From positions 1 to 35,844 of the forward strand of contig MPNW01000546.1 in NCBI GenBank assembly GCA_011800805.1: 35,844 bases of DNA, in the 5' to 3' direction. The stretch comes from Hirudo medicinalis (taxonomy: Eukaryota > Annelida > Clitellata > Hirudinida > Hirudinidae). Every line of letters begins with the position of its first letter. Positions within the stretch are counted from its first letter, which is position 1. Of this stretch, positions 11,241 through 22,434 are shown one piece after another. The position numbers and the translations under genes were made by a program. Below the pieces are notes generated by a model that was not told the origin of the DNA, ran no database searches, and saw only the letters and a program-made list of their open reading frames with translations.

Positions 11241-11574
11241 CAAACTTAAATGAAAATTGTAAAGAAGTTACACTTTACGGACCTTTACCGGATCGAGGTA
11301 ATTTAATTCAAGACATAACTAGTGAAATCTACGACATTTTTTCACAATGATCCAATTCATAAACTCATGACTTAAAGGAAATTGCTCACTGGTTTTTCCA
11401 TTTTGGCGAGTTTATCTTGCTAACATAGATTTGCTGAAATTGTGTATGTCAACACGCGGTACTCGTAAGTGAATTGCGACAAAAATAAGGCTCGAACAGA
11501 ATTGGTCACTGGTAAATTTCACTGACCCTGTTTATGAATACAACATTGCTGTGTCAAGGGCATTTAAAACAAAT

Positions 11575-13692
11575 TTATGAATTTGAATATTTGTCAATTT
11601 CACCACTGTTATCATATGTGTTAAATTTGATCCAATCACCAGCTATTGGAGCAGCAAGCATTTGAGCACTTAAACCAAATGCTTCGACAAGATTAAGACC
11701 CCTTGCAGCAATTTTCTTGCATAACTGCTGGCTTTCCAATACAATTTGCTGGGCAGTTTTACTTGTGATTAGATTCTCCAACATCAATATCCCAAGGTCT
11801 CTTTCAAAAATGTCAAGGAGGAATAATTTGTGAAGATCTTCCAACACGGGAATGAGAGAACTTGATGCAGTTTTTACATTCCTGACAACCAAAAGCACAA
11901 ACATTATTAATATCACGCAAAATTTAAGCAACTGAACAATTCATCTTACTCAAAAAATTGTTCACTCATCAACCTATCTCCATAACATTTGGCTGCAGCT
12001 TGAATGGCATCACTTTGATTTTCCATCCATTCTGAATACATATTGCTCGTTGATGTTAGGTGTGTTGCCAATCTGTAGAATAAGTTTGCTTCTTTCTTCA
12101 TTAGTAAGTCATGCAGATATTTTAGAGAATTCAAATCGGCATTTGCATCTCCAATTTGTTTCTCTTCATGAAAAATCTCCAATCTTCCTTTGACAACCTA
12201 TAAACAAAGAATAGGTTAATGGCATTCGTGCAATGAAAAGGACAAGCAATATTGACTTTTTGCATAAGAACACAGTTATCTCCTTCAGCACTGATAGCTG
12301 CGTGTGCCAAACCGAGGAAAGTTCCAAATCTGTTGCAGGAAAGGTAGCCCTGACCTCCACATCTCTCACGAACCACAGAAACCAGATTGCCAAGATGCCA
12401 CGAAGCCATAGGTTTAATGACGCAACACATCGTCACGATTTCAGCATAATCCGATCCATCTTTAGATTGATTTGCCCATCTGTTTTTAATGTGATTGAGT
12501 CCAAAATTAATTGCATACGTCCTTGCCAGCAGTGGCAGAAGAGCCCTTTGCTGAAGCTGATAAGACATAATCGGAGTGTCCGATTTGCCAGTAGGACCAA
12601 CCGCAAGTCTGCTCGAAGCATATTTGAAACCAATTGCCAAAGCAGCTTTAGAAGCTCCGAGGGACATGCTCGCAATGCAGAGACGACCTGAAAGCAACTG
12701 GTCAGCTGCTGCAAGAAACTGAGATCTTCCAGGCTTAATTTTGGAAATGAATTTTCCATTTTCATCAATATGAGAAAACCTATCTAAATTAATTAAAATT
12801 TTGTTCAAATATCCTGCTCATTTATTAATGATTTATTAATAACACATCATCCACCTAGCATATTGGTAACTGGTACTCTAACATTGTCAAAGCTCAGCTT
12901 GGCATTGTCCACTCCATTTAACCCCATTTTAGAACCCATATCATTTATAGTCACCCCTGGCATTGGGTTGAGGCAATCATCTCTGATCCTCACCAATATG
13001 GCCTGAACTCCATGCTGGCTTCCCTGGATGTCCAGCTTTGCAAATACAATGCAGTGGTGTGCATGTAGAGCTCCATTGGTGATCCAGTATTTCTGGGCCA
13101 GGGTTGTGGGGGTATTAACAATTAGCTCCATTGAACCCATATCCAAAATGGCAGTAGTTTCCATTTCCACAGCATTATTCCCAAAACCAAGCTCAGTCAA
13201 ACCAAAACACCCAACATCCTTTAGCGAATCCACACCTGGCAAAAGTTTGGAATGGTGCTTCTCTGTTCCAAGTTTGAAAACAGTTCCACCAAACAGATTG
13301 AATTGAACAGTCATTTTAGTTGTCATACTAGGATCAACTATTGCGCAGAGCTCGTGAGCAGCAAATATTCTTAAGGGGTTATCACGAAAATCCAGTACGG
13401 ATATGAAATTATTATCACAAACAAATTTTAGCCTTTTATAAGCAAATTCTCGTTCTTGTTCCAGCGTAACGTTGTAAACGGGCATCATAAGAGGATGAGT
13501 TGATAAACAGTTCTTCAGAGAGCACCTCATTTCAAAATTATCATTATCTAAAAGTCTTGTCATGTCATCAACAGCGAATGTACTAGATGAATACAACCTC
13601 ATGTTACCAAACACCCACTTACAGCTTCCAATTATATCTTGCCTCGCATTCCCAACTAAAGATTTTGAAAGTTTTAAGTAGTATTTAAACAT
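11575..13692 (-). CDS. Acyl-CoA oxidase (ACOX family)
   Basis: Four minus-strand exons, 13692-12855, 12783-12257, 12197-11950 and 11881-11575, join in phase to give 639 aa, the usual ACOX size. The enzyme oxidises acyl-CoA to trans-2-enoyl-CoA with transfer of electrons to oxygen, the first step of peroxisomal beta-oxidation. The flavin-domain signature [13 protein letters not shown] is at residues 161-173, [12 protein letters not shown] follows across the first splice, [14 protein letters not shown] lies near residues 420-433, and [11 protein letters not shown] supplies the predicted catalytic Glu (about residue 446). The AEGDN-VLMQK wording is closer to the plant-ACX3-like branch than to vertebrate ACOX1, from memory. 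The C-terminus is Ser-Asn-Ser, not a canonical SKL-type peroxisomal signal, and I see no clear PTS2; the first 40 residues are basic and Ser-rich. The gene is head-to-head with the acid phosphatase. Confidence 0.9.
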
Positions 13693-14369
13693 CTTGATGA
13701 TATTTCAAGCAGAACGAACATCAACAGAGCATCCTAATATTCAAAAACAAATCATCGACCTAGTTTCTGACTTAATGCTATATTTAAACTCCATGAATTG
13801 AGGTCGGGTTTCCCACTTGGTTGTAATCAGGTAATATATTCTTGAAATTTTTATAATGACTGCAACATAGGGTAAATCTAAACAAATTCAAAGACAAATT
13901 TAACGTAATAAATAGGCACTCGAAGAATTTTAATTTTAGGCATATATTAATTCCTTTTCTAGAGGAAACATTTAAGTCGCTAGTCAAAAAATAAACAAAT
14001 AAATAATACTTCTAATTATTTTTAATTTAATTTTTTCAGTTTTTAGATTATTTTCATCTAAACTGTCTAGCAAATGGCTGTTAATAAACACTGAAAATGA
14101 ATGACTTTCAAAGCAGGTCGACTGCAAATACCTCACAAACAATAGGATTTGATAGTCGGAGGAAGTGTTGCATGTCAAACATAATTTACAATGCATTATG
14201 TTACAAGCATCAATATTTTCAAGTTATGCAACGATTGGATCGCTAAAAACCTGTGAATCAGTAATGTATAAGCCAAAGTAAAAATAGTTACTATAATTAC
14301 GACAGGTAAGGTCAGAATGATGATCGATATTCAGTGCACCTGTTTGCGTATTCGGCTTTCTCATCTAAA
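13693..14369. promoter_or_regulatory. Shared upstream region of divergent oxidase and acid phosphatase genes
   Basis: The two start codons face away from each other, 677 bp apart. A TCAGT initiator-like word lies at 14331-14335, about 40 bp before the phosphatase ATG, without a TATA box at the expected distance. I cannot locate the oxidase start site. Confidence 0.4.
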
Positions 14370-17300
14370 ATGTTCGCGTCGCAAATAAAGTCCATTTTAG
14401 TTTTGACCACATTTCTTAATTACATTGTGATTTCTCAATTTGTTGAACAAAGTGACGGTAGTGATGAGTTGGTCTTTATCCAAGTGGTGAGTTTTTCTTG
14501 TTGGTATTGATGTTCGTGGGATTTAGACATATTTTCCACTAAAAAAAAAGATTTCAAGGCACGGGCTCGATCGCCAATCCACACTTACTCAAACGATCCT
14601 TACCAAAAAGGGTTTTGGAAACAAGGATTAGGACAACTGACTGAAGTTTATCTTGGTTTTAAGATATAAGCAGATGTGACATACATAATACGGTTTTAAT
14701 ATTTCAGTACGGAATGTTTCAAACCCATGAATTGGGACAAATCTTAAGGCAACTTTACGTCGATGGGAATCCGTACAAGTTTTTAAGTTCTTCTTATCTC
14801 AGAGATGAAGTAAAAACCTTTAGACCCAGTTTTAACCGTCTAGTTAAACGTTCAAATGTCAAATGCGTCGTTTTTTGTTAGTTGTACGTTCGAAGTTCTG
14901 ACATGGATAGAACTCTTATGAGTGGAAGTTCTTGCATGATGGGACTTTATCCTCAGAACAGTTCAATTGTTACTCCAATACCTGTACATACGGTAACCCA
15001 ATATGAAGACAAGGTTCGCTTTGAAATGATAAATAACAGTTCTTAAAAACACTCTCAACATCAGTCAAGAAGAATGTTTTCAATTAAATGTAGAGTAAAG
15101 TGTTCTAGTTGCTATAATAATTTGCCAATTTTAAACGGCATTTAGAAACGCAATTTACAGAATACAATACAATAAAGATGTATAATATTTTCCAAACATT
15201 TGGCGGTGACATCGTACAGTTTCTCCGAAATTACATGCTATTTTTTCTTCAAGATTCTCTTTAAACCCAACTGTCCCAAAAGAGATGAAGTCTTTGAAGA
15301 GGTTTTGCATAGCGATGAAGCTGAATCTATGAGACTGGCAAATGTGGTGAGTTGTAGACTTTAAAAGTGTTCAACTCCGCTGCTACTTCCAAAACTATTA
15401 CATTTTTCTCGATGAATTTGCTACTTTAGAGATTTATCTTTCGTTTCCAATTTACTTTGTAATATTTTTCAGTGAATGGCGAGGCATAATGGTAATGGGG
15501 TTTGTAATAGAGAACATTAACTTTCATATTAATGTAAGTATGTAATGTGATATGATTTAAGCCTTTAAGGAACCATTCTTGTTTTATACAATCTACTCAG
15601 AAAGCACAAAGTTAATAATAATTCAAATATATTACCGAATACATCCCTAAAATTTTCAAATAATTGCTGGTCCAAACAAAATAATATTTTGAAATCCATT
15701 AGAAAATATTATTTGAAAAAAATATAGGATCATGGAAAACAAATCCATCTAGATTGAGGAAATAGTGGAGTATTAATATAATAGTACTGTAGTATAATGT
15801 CATTGCTCAACATTACTGATAGTACTCCTGCTTATTGTTGGCAATTTAAGGTACTCAAATAGAGTACATATTATTGAAGTACACAAATATGTCCAAATGT
15901 TAAAGTTAAAAATCACTAATGAGAGAGAAGCAGCCATGAATGAATGGTGAATGGATGCGCCGGAAAACGAAATAATAAAGACAAATTGGCAGCCAAAAAT
16001 TAGAAAAATTCAAGCCTGAGGAAAGTTGTAATCAGAAAAAAGATGGAAATTTTAAAAGAGGATTATCCAGAATCTATATCATTAATTAATTTGCATGTTT
16101 TGCAGTTAACAAACGATTAAACATCTACTTTTATAATTTATAGATAATAGATAACCTTGTTGATATTTGTTCAAACTTTATGTTAACGTATTTATCAACC
16201 CAGTTGAATATCTTATTATAACTTAAGGAAAAGTTCCGAACTCTGGCCAAGTACACTAAGCAGACGATCGAATCATTTGAAGACGTGGTAGCCATATCAG
16301 ACAACCTTCACTGTGTTGTTAGCAAATAAATAATTTGTAAAACATGGCTGTAACAATTTTTCCAATCAAAATATTTCGAATCAGGATGTCAACAATTGGG
16401 CTCTTCCAGATTGGGCGCTACTGGGAAACAAGAGCGCTTTGGACTTTTTATATAAAATGCAGGTTTTCTACACGAACTTGAAGTTAAAAAGAAACCAAAG
16501 CAGATTGGTAGCGGGTAGAACATGATTTTATTGATTTTTATTACGGATTTATTATTAATAATTTGTTGGTGCAAGTTAATTAATTGAATAAATCCCAGGA
16601 ACACTCCTCAAACATTTGGTAGACAACATGTTGGAGAAAGTCAACGATAACTTCACATCATTTCCGAGCAAAGCCAACTTCTACTTCACCGTGAACATTT
16701 TTATGAATCGGTTTTCTAACTTTTATAACGCATAATTATGTGCATAATATCTGGTCAATAAAATTTCAAGAATGTATACATTCTTTTAATCCAGTTATGA
16801 TATATTTATTATTACACCTTTTAATTTAAACCTTTTTTTTATTACACTTTTTTAAATTACAATCAAGAATACATCATAATGTATTAACTATAACACTAAT
16901 TTTCCAGCATGACAGCATTATCGAACCATTACTGGACACCCTGGGATTGTTCAATGGAAAAATGCTTCCATTTGCAGCCGCAGTAATCATGGAATTGCAT
17001 CGAACTAACAATTCGGATACCATGGACGGATTTAACGTAAAAATTCTCTTCAGAAATTCCTCTCAAGTTCCTCCACACGTCCTCACAATTCCAGGTAATG
17101 TTGAACTTAATCTATTTCACATTTGGCTATGTTTTTATTTATTCGACCTTTTGAGTGCTTTATCCGAGTAAGATGTTAAGGCACTTTTTTTCTACCACTT
17201 ATCTACCACTTGCAGGCTGGATTGCGAACGCGACACATTACGACTGTTTATTATCAACCCATGCAGAAACGCAACCCAAGCATCCAACCTGCACGCCTTT

Positions 17301-17676
17301 ATATTGTTAACTATATAATATCGAATTATAACTCAAAATTGTATTCAGTTGAATGTTTTTTATGACAGGTTGTCAAGAAAAATGTCCACTCCTACAATTC
17401 ATTGGACTCACGAAACATAATTTCATTTCAAATTGGGAGGAGGAATGTTTTGGAGAAAAGTTCACAGAAAGTGAGTAATTCAAGGAATTGAATGCTTCAT
17501 AAACCATTCTTCAACTCCATTTACCGTTTCCAGGAGATTACCTCCTCATCGCAATGGGATGTGCATGCGTGGCTTTCTTCCTGATCAGCATGGCCTCAGT
17601 TATTTTTGCATTCATGAGACATCGTCTGACGAAGAAATACAGAAATTACGTTAAAGTTGAAACAGAAGTCGGCTGA
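14370..17676 (+). CDS. Histidine acid phosphatase, membrane-anchored, with a frame break at RHG
   Basis: Eleven exons: 14370-14486, 14559-14645 (or from 14551), 14708-14809, 14882-15013, 15254-15346, 16228-16317, 16385-16514, 16599-16690, 16908-17094, 17369-17470 and 17534-17676, about 424 aa. The family hydrolyses phosphomonoesters at acid pH in the lysosome or outside the cell. Family features are a hydrophobic N-terminal signal, the LVFIQV strand, ARSPIHTYSNDPY, QLTEYGMFQTHELG, LYVRSSDMDRTLMS, IPVHTV, ALPDWA, THDSII, paired Cys and a C-terminal transmembrane segment. The tail is short and holds YVKV, a YxxPhi sorting motif like that of lysosomal acid phosphatase. Oddity: RHG is encoded at 14557-14565 in frame with exon 1 if exon 2 starts at 14551, but ARSP and all that follows are one base out of frame. 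The in-frame path (acceptor at 14558) reads ARARSP and loses the catalytic His. Either a G is missing in the run at 14563-14565 or the enzyme is defective. Confidence 0.85.
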
Positions 17677-17717
17677 AAAGAGTTTCAACAACTCGTTTTC
17701 CAGCCTGTGTTGTATAC

Positions 17718-17723
17718 AATAAA
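17718..17723 (+). terminator. Poly(A) signal AATAAA of the acid phosphatase gene
   Basis: An AATAAA hexamer 42 bp after the TGA stop, followed by a TTTCTTTTG-type U-rich stretch about 40 bp on. This is the expected spacing for cleavage and polyadenylation. Confidence 0.65.
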
Positions 17724-17759
17724 GATAATACCACTTTGATTCTCACATTCTGTATTTCT

Positions 17760-18492
17760 CCATTTCTTTTGTTTAAGTGCCTTATTCATAATTACGGACC
17801 TGGTCATCTTTTGCATTTATATATCAATGATTAATAATAATGAGAATGATAACTATACTGATAATGATAATGTTTGCCACGTCATCTTTCCTTGTTTAGT
17901 GATAATAACAATTCTTCACTCAGCAACACATTTCATATTTCCATCTTCGTTGATTGATTTTGACTCCAGTCACAAATCTATCTGTTCATATAGCTGTCCG
18001 ATTTCGTGTACTGCTGCTTTAATTGGGTGTTTTAATGGGTTAATAAATGATCTAAACAAATATCTGACACTATTTTTTTTTTATAACTTTACACTTCTGA
18101 TGCTGAACACGGATTTATTTAATAAAATAATTGAAAGTTAAATAATTTCTCTAGTGATACGATTAAAATGTCATTCATATTATCATTTATCGGTCAATAG
18201 ATATCGCTGTTACTTATATTTCATAGGAAGCATGGAAAGGTTTTGAATATTTTGCAACACGAATTGTAGCGATTGCAAACAAAATTCGCATGACGAATGT
18301 TTTTATGTTTCGCTGTTGGTCTGTGCTCGGTTTCAATGGTTCAATGAATGAGTGATTTTCATTCAACAACAACACGTAGAGATGGTGATTCACCTCAGTC
18401 ATCAAAACTCACAAAATGATGAACCAACCGCTAAAGTAACGGATGTTTGTCTTAGTCATTAGTAATATATTAAATTGGTGAGTCATCCAATC
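17760..18492. other. AT-rich intergenic DNA, no gene seen
   Basis: AT-rich sequence with a short AATGATAA-type tract near 17830-17870. Open frames on either strand are short and carry no recognisable domain or splice signals. Confidence 0.5.
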
Positions 18493-18636
18493 GGTTCCAC
18501 CGAGAGGGGCGGGCAAGTTCCCAGGGGCCCGCCTGGGATTTAAAGTATTAAAACTACAATCATGACCTTTTTTTTATTGCTTTCCATTACCAAATTGACA
18601 TGACATAGGGGCCTGAAATTTCAGTCGGCGGCCCTG
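18493..18636. mobile_element. Short TIR element, copy 2 (related to 5947-6084)
   Basis: It shares ACCGAGAGGGG, CCCAGGG-CCCGCC, ATTTAAAG, TTCCATTACCAAATTGACAT, CATA-GGG and the terminal GGCGGCCCTG with copy 1, in the same orientation. The left end is damaged (GTTCCACCGAG instead of CAGGGCCGCCGAG), and it has an internal poly-T and ATTAAAACTACAATCATG segment that copy 1 lacks. It is a diverged non-autonomous element with no coding capacity. Confidence 0.55.
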
Positions 18637-19201
18637 GATCGAATTACATGCTGTTTTCGTGAGCGTCTGAAGAACTTGTCAAAAAGCGCTTTGAGTTTCT
18701 TTCTCTTGTTTGTTGCTTTTTATTGCTTTAAAGTCACAAGAATTGCCTCATCTTCACGAAGCCACATTTCTTAAGGAAGGCAGCAGGAAGTTCGAATTTC
18801 TTTGCATTTATCAATCATTATTAACCAAAAATGTCCTGTACATTTCTACGAATAGCTCGCTCAAATGTGAGTTATCGAGAATGACATCATCTTAGAGTGT
18901 AAGCCCAACAACATTAACCACATCTCCGCATACTAAGTACGATGATCTGTGTTGAGAGTTTAAATTTAAAAACCTCTTATCACATTTATAGTAAAATTTC
19001 TCAGCAAGATTCTAATTTCTCAACATCACCTTATTTTCCAAATAAGATTTTTAAAAATGCAATAAAAATCTATTATTAATAAAGTTGGTCGTATTTATTA
19101 AATATTGACATTCACTTAAATTCGTTAAATTATTCAACACAACAAGGAAGAACACGACAATCCAGAAATAACCTTTCATTGTCCTAGTGCTCGTCTGCTG
19201 T

Positions 19202-19234
19202 TATAAATAGAATTCATGTTGCATTCGGTCAGTT
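19202..19234 (+). promoter_or_regulatory. Core promoter: TATAAATA box and TCAGTT initiator
   Basis: TATAAATA at 19202-19209 and TCAGTT at 19229-19234 put the initiator A 29 bp after the first T of the TATA box, the spacing expected for arthropod RNA polymerase II promoters. The predicted start (19231) leaves a 26-nt 5' UTR before the ATG at 19257. Confidence 0.75.
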
Positions 19235-19256
19235 GGCAACAAAGTTTTACCTCAAA

Positions 19257-19629
19257 ATGTGTCTGTACGTTAACGTAGTCGTTTATTTACTGATGGTAAC
19301 ACTTGTAACAAACCCAGGTTAGATATTTGAACCTTTTGCTAGCTTTTATTTTCAAGATTTCAATGTATATCTTCTAATCTTTATCATAAGCAGTGGTGCG
19401 TGGTCAGCACGATAACTGCGAAATGGTGGACGTCTACAACTGCGACTCCAGAAATCCTTGCACTGAACGAAAGCCCAACGACAGTTTTTATTTCGCCCAC
19501 GATGATGTCAGAAGATTCGTACAATGCGATGATTTCGACAAGTGTTTCACCAAGGACTGCGCCGCTGGGACTGTTTGGTCGCAGAACTACTTGACATGCA
19601 TCACCGGGAATGCTATCGACGTCGAATAA
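19257..19629 (+). CDS. Small secreted chitin-binding (peritrophin-A/CBM14-like) protein
   Basis: Two exons, 19257-19317 and 19394-19629, separated by a 76-bp intron in phase 1, encode 98 aa. Residues 1 to about 23 are a hydrophobic signal peptide. The mature part is one cysteine-rich domain with Cys at 29, 37, 43, 65, 71, 76 and 89. The segment from F54 to C89 (F-x-H-D-D-x4-F-x-x-C, then C-A-A-G-T-V-W-x6-C) follows the type-2 chitin-binding pattern. Such proteins bind chitin in cuticle or the peritrophic matrix, or are haemolymph peptides. Seven Cys instead of the usual six leaves one unpaired or used for a dimer. A strong TATA/Inr promoter lies just upstream. Binding is inferred from the family, not shown. 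Confidence 0.85.
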
Positions 19630-19639
19630 GTGGATTTAA

Positions 19640-22014
19640 AAATGACTTATTTATTTATTTATTTGTATTCATCTTTTGGTATCGATACTGTCCAATTACA
19701 CATCAATTATACTGGCGCATTCGAAAATCATTTGATACTTTCGTTTAAACTCTGTAAATCCAGTGAATTCCAAGTCAAGAATTCCAATGTTTTATGACAT
19801 TTACACTATTACAATTTGTTGTTAGGCTAAATTGATTGCAGTTATTTAAATATACATTTTTATTTAAAAAAAACGAAAACTCGTTGTGAAGCATTTTTTA
19901 GGTACATAAAATGTATTTCGACTACAGGATCGTAAATAAATTGCTTACAAAACTTGAGTTTTTTATTTTCCTTCCTTATTTTATCTTCATTAAGCTCCTC
20001 CAGCACTATTAAATTACGTAAATACTATTTTAAAAGAAGGTAATTAGCCTATTTCTGTGGACGCAAGCATTACATTTACATTTACATATATGCCTCAAAT
20101 TGTGCCAAAAGCTATATTAATCAAACCGCATTTTTGAGGAAAAATCAGACAAGCTCTTACGACGCTTAAATGATATAATTCGCAGCACTCCCTCATTTTT
20201 CAAGTGAAACTTAGTTTAGCAAGTCATTAATCCCAAAAAGGCCATATTTTTTATTTATTTGATCACCAAATGGTTTGTATAAAAGAAATTTGTTAAACTA
20301 TTCAGGGAGTTGTACGGCATGAACTTTGTTATAAATAGAAAATTACGGCATATTTGCACTCTTAATCTTCCTAAGCCACTTAAATAATTATACCAAATTC
20401 TATGAAGCTACAATCTAATTGAATTTAATTTAATTTAAATAGCAATCATTCTTTAATACTGATGAATGATATGGTATTGGAATGCTGGCATAAAATGAAT
20501 ATATTACGTTCACAAATATAAGAGAATGGAGAAGTAAATAATTCAGAATTCTTTAACCAACATCACCATGAAACTGAATGATGATTAAATGTTATTTGGA
20601 ATACAGCAAAACTATCTTGGAATCCATAATTAACCAAAGGTCTTTGAGTTTTGGAAATACTCAGGTCAAGTGTTGGTAAATTTAATTGTGAACGATTGTT
20701 AAGCAAATTGCTTAAATACATGCGCTTGTATTGACAAGGAACCATCATAAAATAGAACACAAATTTCCGTAAATATAACATACAAGTATCATCAGAAAAA
20801 AAGTAGAAAGGCAACAAAATCCAGAACATTGAAACACTCGAGAGTATGCAAGTAAATCTAAGTCATAAAATACCCAAAATTAAGTTTAGTAACCATTGTC
20901 CACCATATTTTGTAACTATTTATTTATTGTTTCTTGTTTAATACTGATACCCGGAAAAAACTTGTTTGTTTTCAAACCGACGACAACTCCCGTTCTGGTA
21001 AATTAGTACCATAAAACAAAAAACAGTAGTTTGTGATGCGCTAAACATTATTTTAAAATAATAGCAACGATTTGAAAAATTTAGTTATTTCATTTAGTAC
21101 TTTATGGATTGATGTGTTTGATTTTAAATAATTTATTTAAGTATTTTTTAGGTTTTTATTTACTTCACTTACCTTATCGCAATTTTGTAAAAGCATTTTT
21201 TTAAGTAAGATTAAGAATCTATTTTAAACACATATAGAAAAATATATAACAAACAATTAAAGTTAGATTAATGGTTGTATTGTTTTAAATTCAAAAGTAG
21301 TTATATTCCTTTACAAATATTTTTATTTTGATTGAGATAGCAGCCGATGTAAAGCGTCGTTTATTTGTCGGAGCCATGTTGGTGATGCTATTCAGATGAG
21401 TCTTGGTTAATCTTTGATTGCAGACTATGTTGTAGTTTATTTTGTAGGGATTAATTTTAGATTTGCGCTGATATCGTAATCATCGACGGATCGACCTTAC
21501 GAAACAGTGAAAGTATGAGAGATATGGATTAGGAGGGAATGCTAAACAGTTACTTAAAAGTTTAGTAATTGGTGCGGAATTCAGGTTGCTCTAGAGGGAA
21601 AAAATGTAAGTATTTTCCCTATTTGATTTACAACTAAGGGGTATTTAGCATCAAAAAAAGATTTACTAGTGAAGAGGTGTTTACTTTCTAATTCGAATAC
21701 GATTTAGAATTATCGTGAGGCTCTACCGCTCGACCCTAAGGCAACCGCACCTCTTCTTACATTCTTCGGCATGTTGAGCTCAAAGACGACAGCGTTAATT
21801 GTCTGAACAATGTTTAGAATTCTCTCTACTCGACTTGTAGGAGGACGTATTCGCGCCACATTACACATTGTGTAAGCATTTGATGTTAATGTGCACATTT
21901 TCATTATTTTTATTCAAAAAATTGCGAAGTGTTAATATAAGCATCTTCATATATAAGCACCTTCAAATTTTATGTATATACTTAGTTTTTTAGCTTTGAT
22001 AATAACTGGATTTC
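19640..22014. other. AT-rich intergenic DNA, no gene seen
   Basis: About 2.4 kb of very AT-rich sequence with poly-T tracts. A possible splice donor (GTAAGTATT) follows GAGGGAAAAAAT at about 21606; it could belong to an upstream exon of the transcript discussed at 22015-22434. No coding region is supported. Confidence 0.45.
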
Positions 22015-22375
22015 TAAGTTTTAATTGGTTTAAGTTTGAATGTTTTCTATTCCAGGCAACGGAAGTGGGAGCTAATAAGTCGGTAGGCCAGGCCAAACTT
22101 TCTATGGCTCAAGTGGGAGTTAGGACTGAAATTCTGAGGCCGGTATGTATAACCAAGTTGCAGAATTCTCAGTTCTTTATTAGTTGTAATTACTTCACTA
22201 ATTTAAATTATTAGAAGTTAAACTATTAATTTTCTTAAAATTTGCATGGAATTTATTATACTATTTTGTTTACTTTTAAGTTTTAATTGAGTTAAGTTTG
22301 AATGTTTTCTATTTCAGGCAGCGGAAGTTGGAGCTGACAAGTCGGCAGGCCAGGCCAAACTCTCTGTGGCTCAAA
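22015..22375 (+). repeat. Tandem duplication of an intron-end plus exon-like module
   Basis: Copy 1 runs about 22015-22119 and copy 2 about 22278-22375. Each has AAGTTTTAATTG, TTAAGTTTGAATGTTTTCT, an ATTYCAG acceptor, then GCARCGGAAGTKGGAGCT and AAGTCGGYAGGCCAGGCC, through TCTRTGGCTCAA. The similarity stops abruptly after that. The copies are about 263 bp apart and differ at some 10% of positions. Confidence 0.8.
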
Positions 22376-22434
22376 CTGTACATGCGATGTCGATGCGTAA
22401 AAAACGCGGATTAATTTCTTATTTGAACGATTAG
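22056..22434 (+). other. Two exon-like segments of an unidentified transcript
   Basis: The first segment, 22056-22142, is flanked by TTCTATTCCAG and a GTATGT donor and is open in phase 0 (29 codons, with KSVGQAKLSMAQ). The second, 22318-22434, starts after TTCTATTTCAG, is open in the same phase for 38 codons (KSAGQAKLSVAQ, then a basic tail SMRKKRGLISYLND) and ends at TAG. I find no upstream exon with a start codon in phase. Between the copies, codon positions 1, 2 and 3 have all changed, so purifying selection on this frame is not obvious. It may be a small protein, a non-coding RNA or debris. Confidence 0.35.

Noticed and set aside
12233..12691. A 152-codon plus-strand open frame
   Set aside because: Antisense shadow of the acyl-CoA oxidase second exon, whose sense strand has clear family motifs.
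16599..16690. A second apparent frameshift in the acid phosphatase at exon 7/8
   Set aside because: It disappears when exon 7 is extended from the first possible donor (16474) to the GTAGAA donor at 16515, which also restores the family segment RLVAGTLLKHL.
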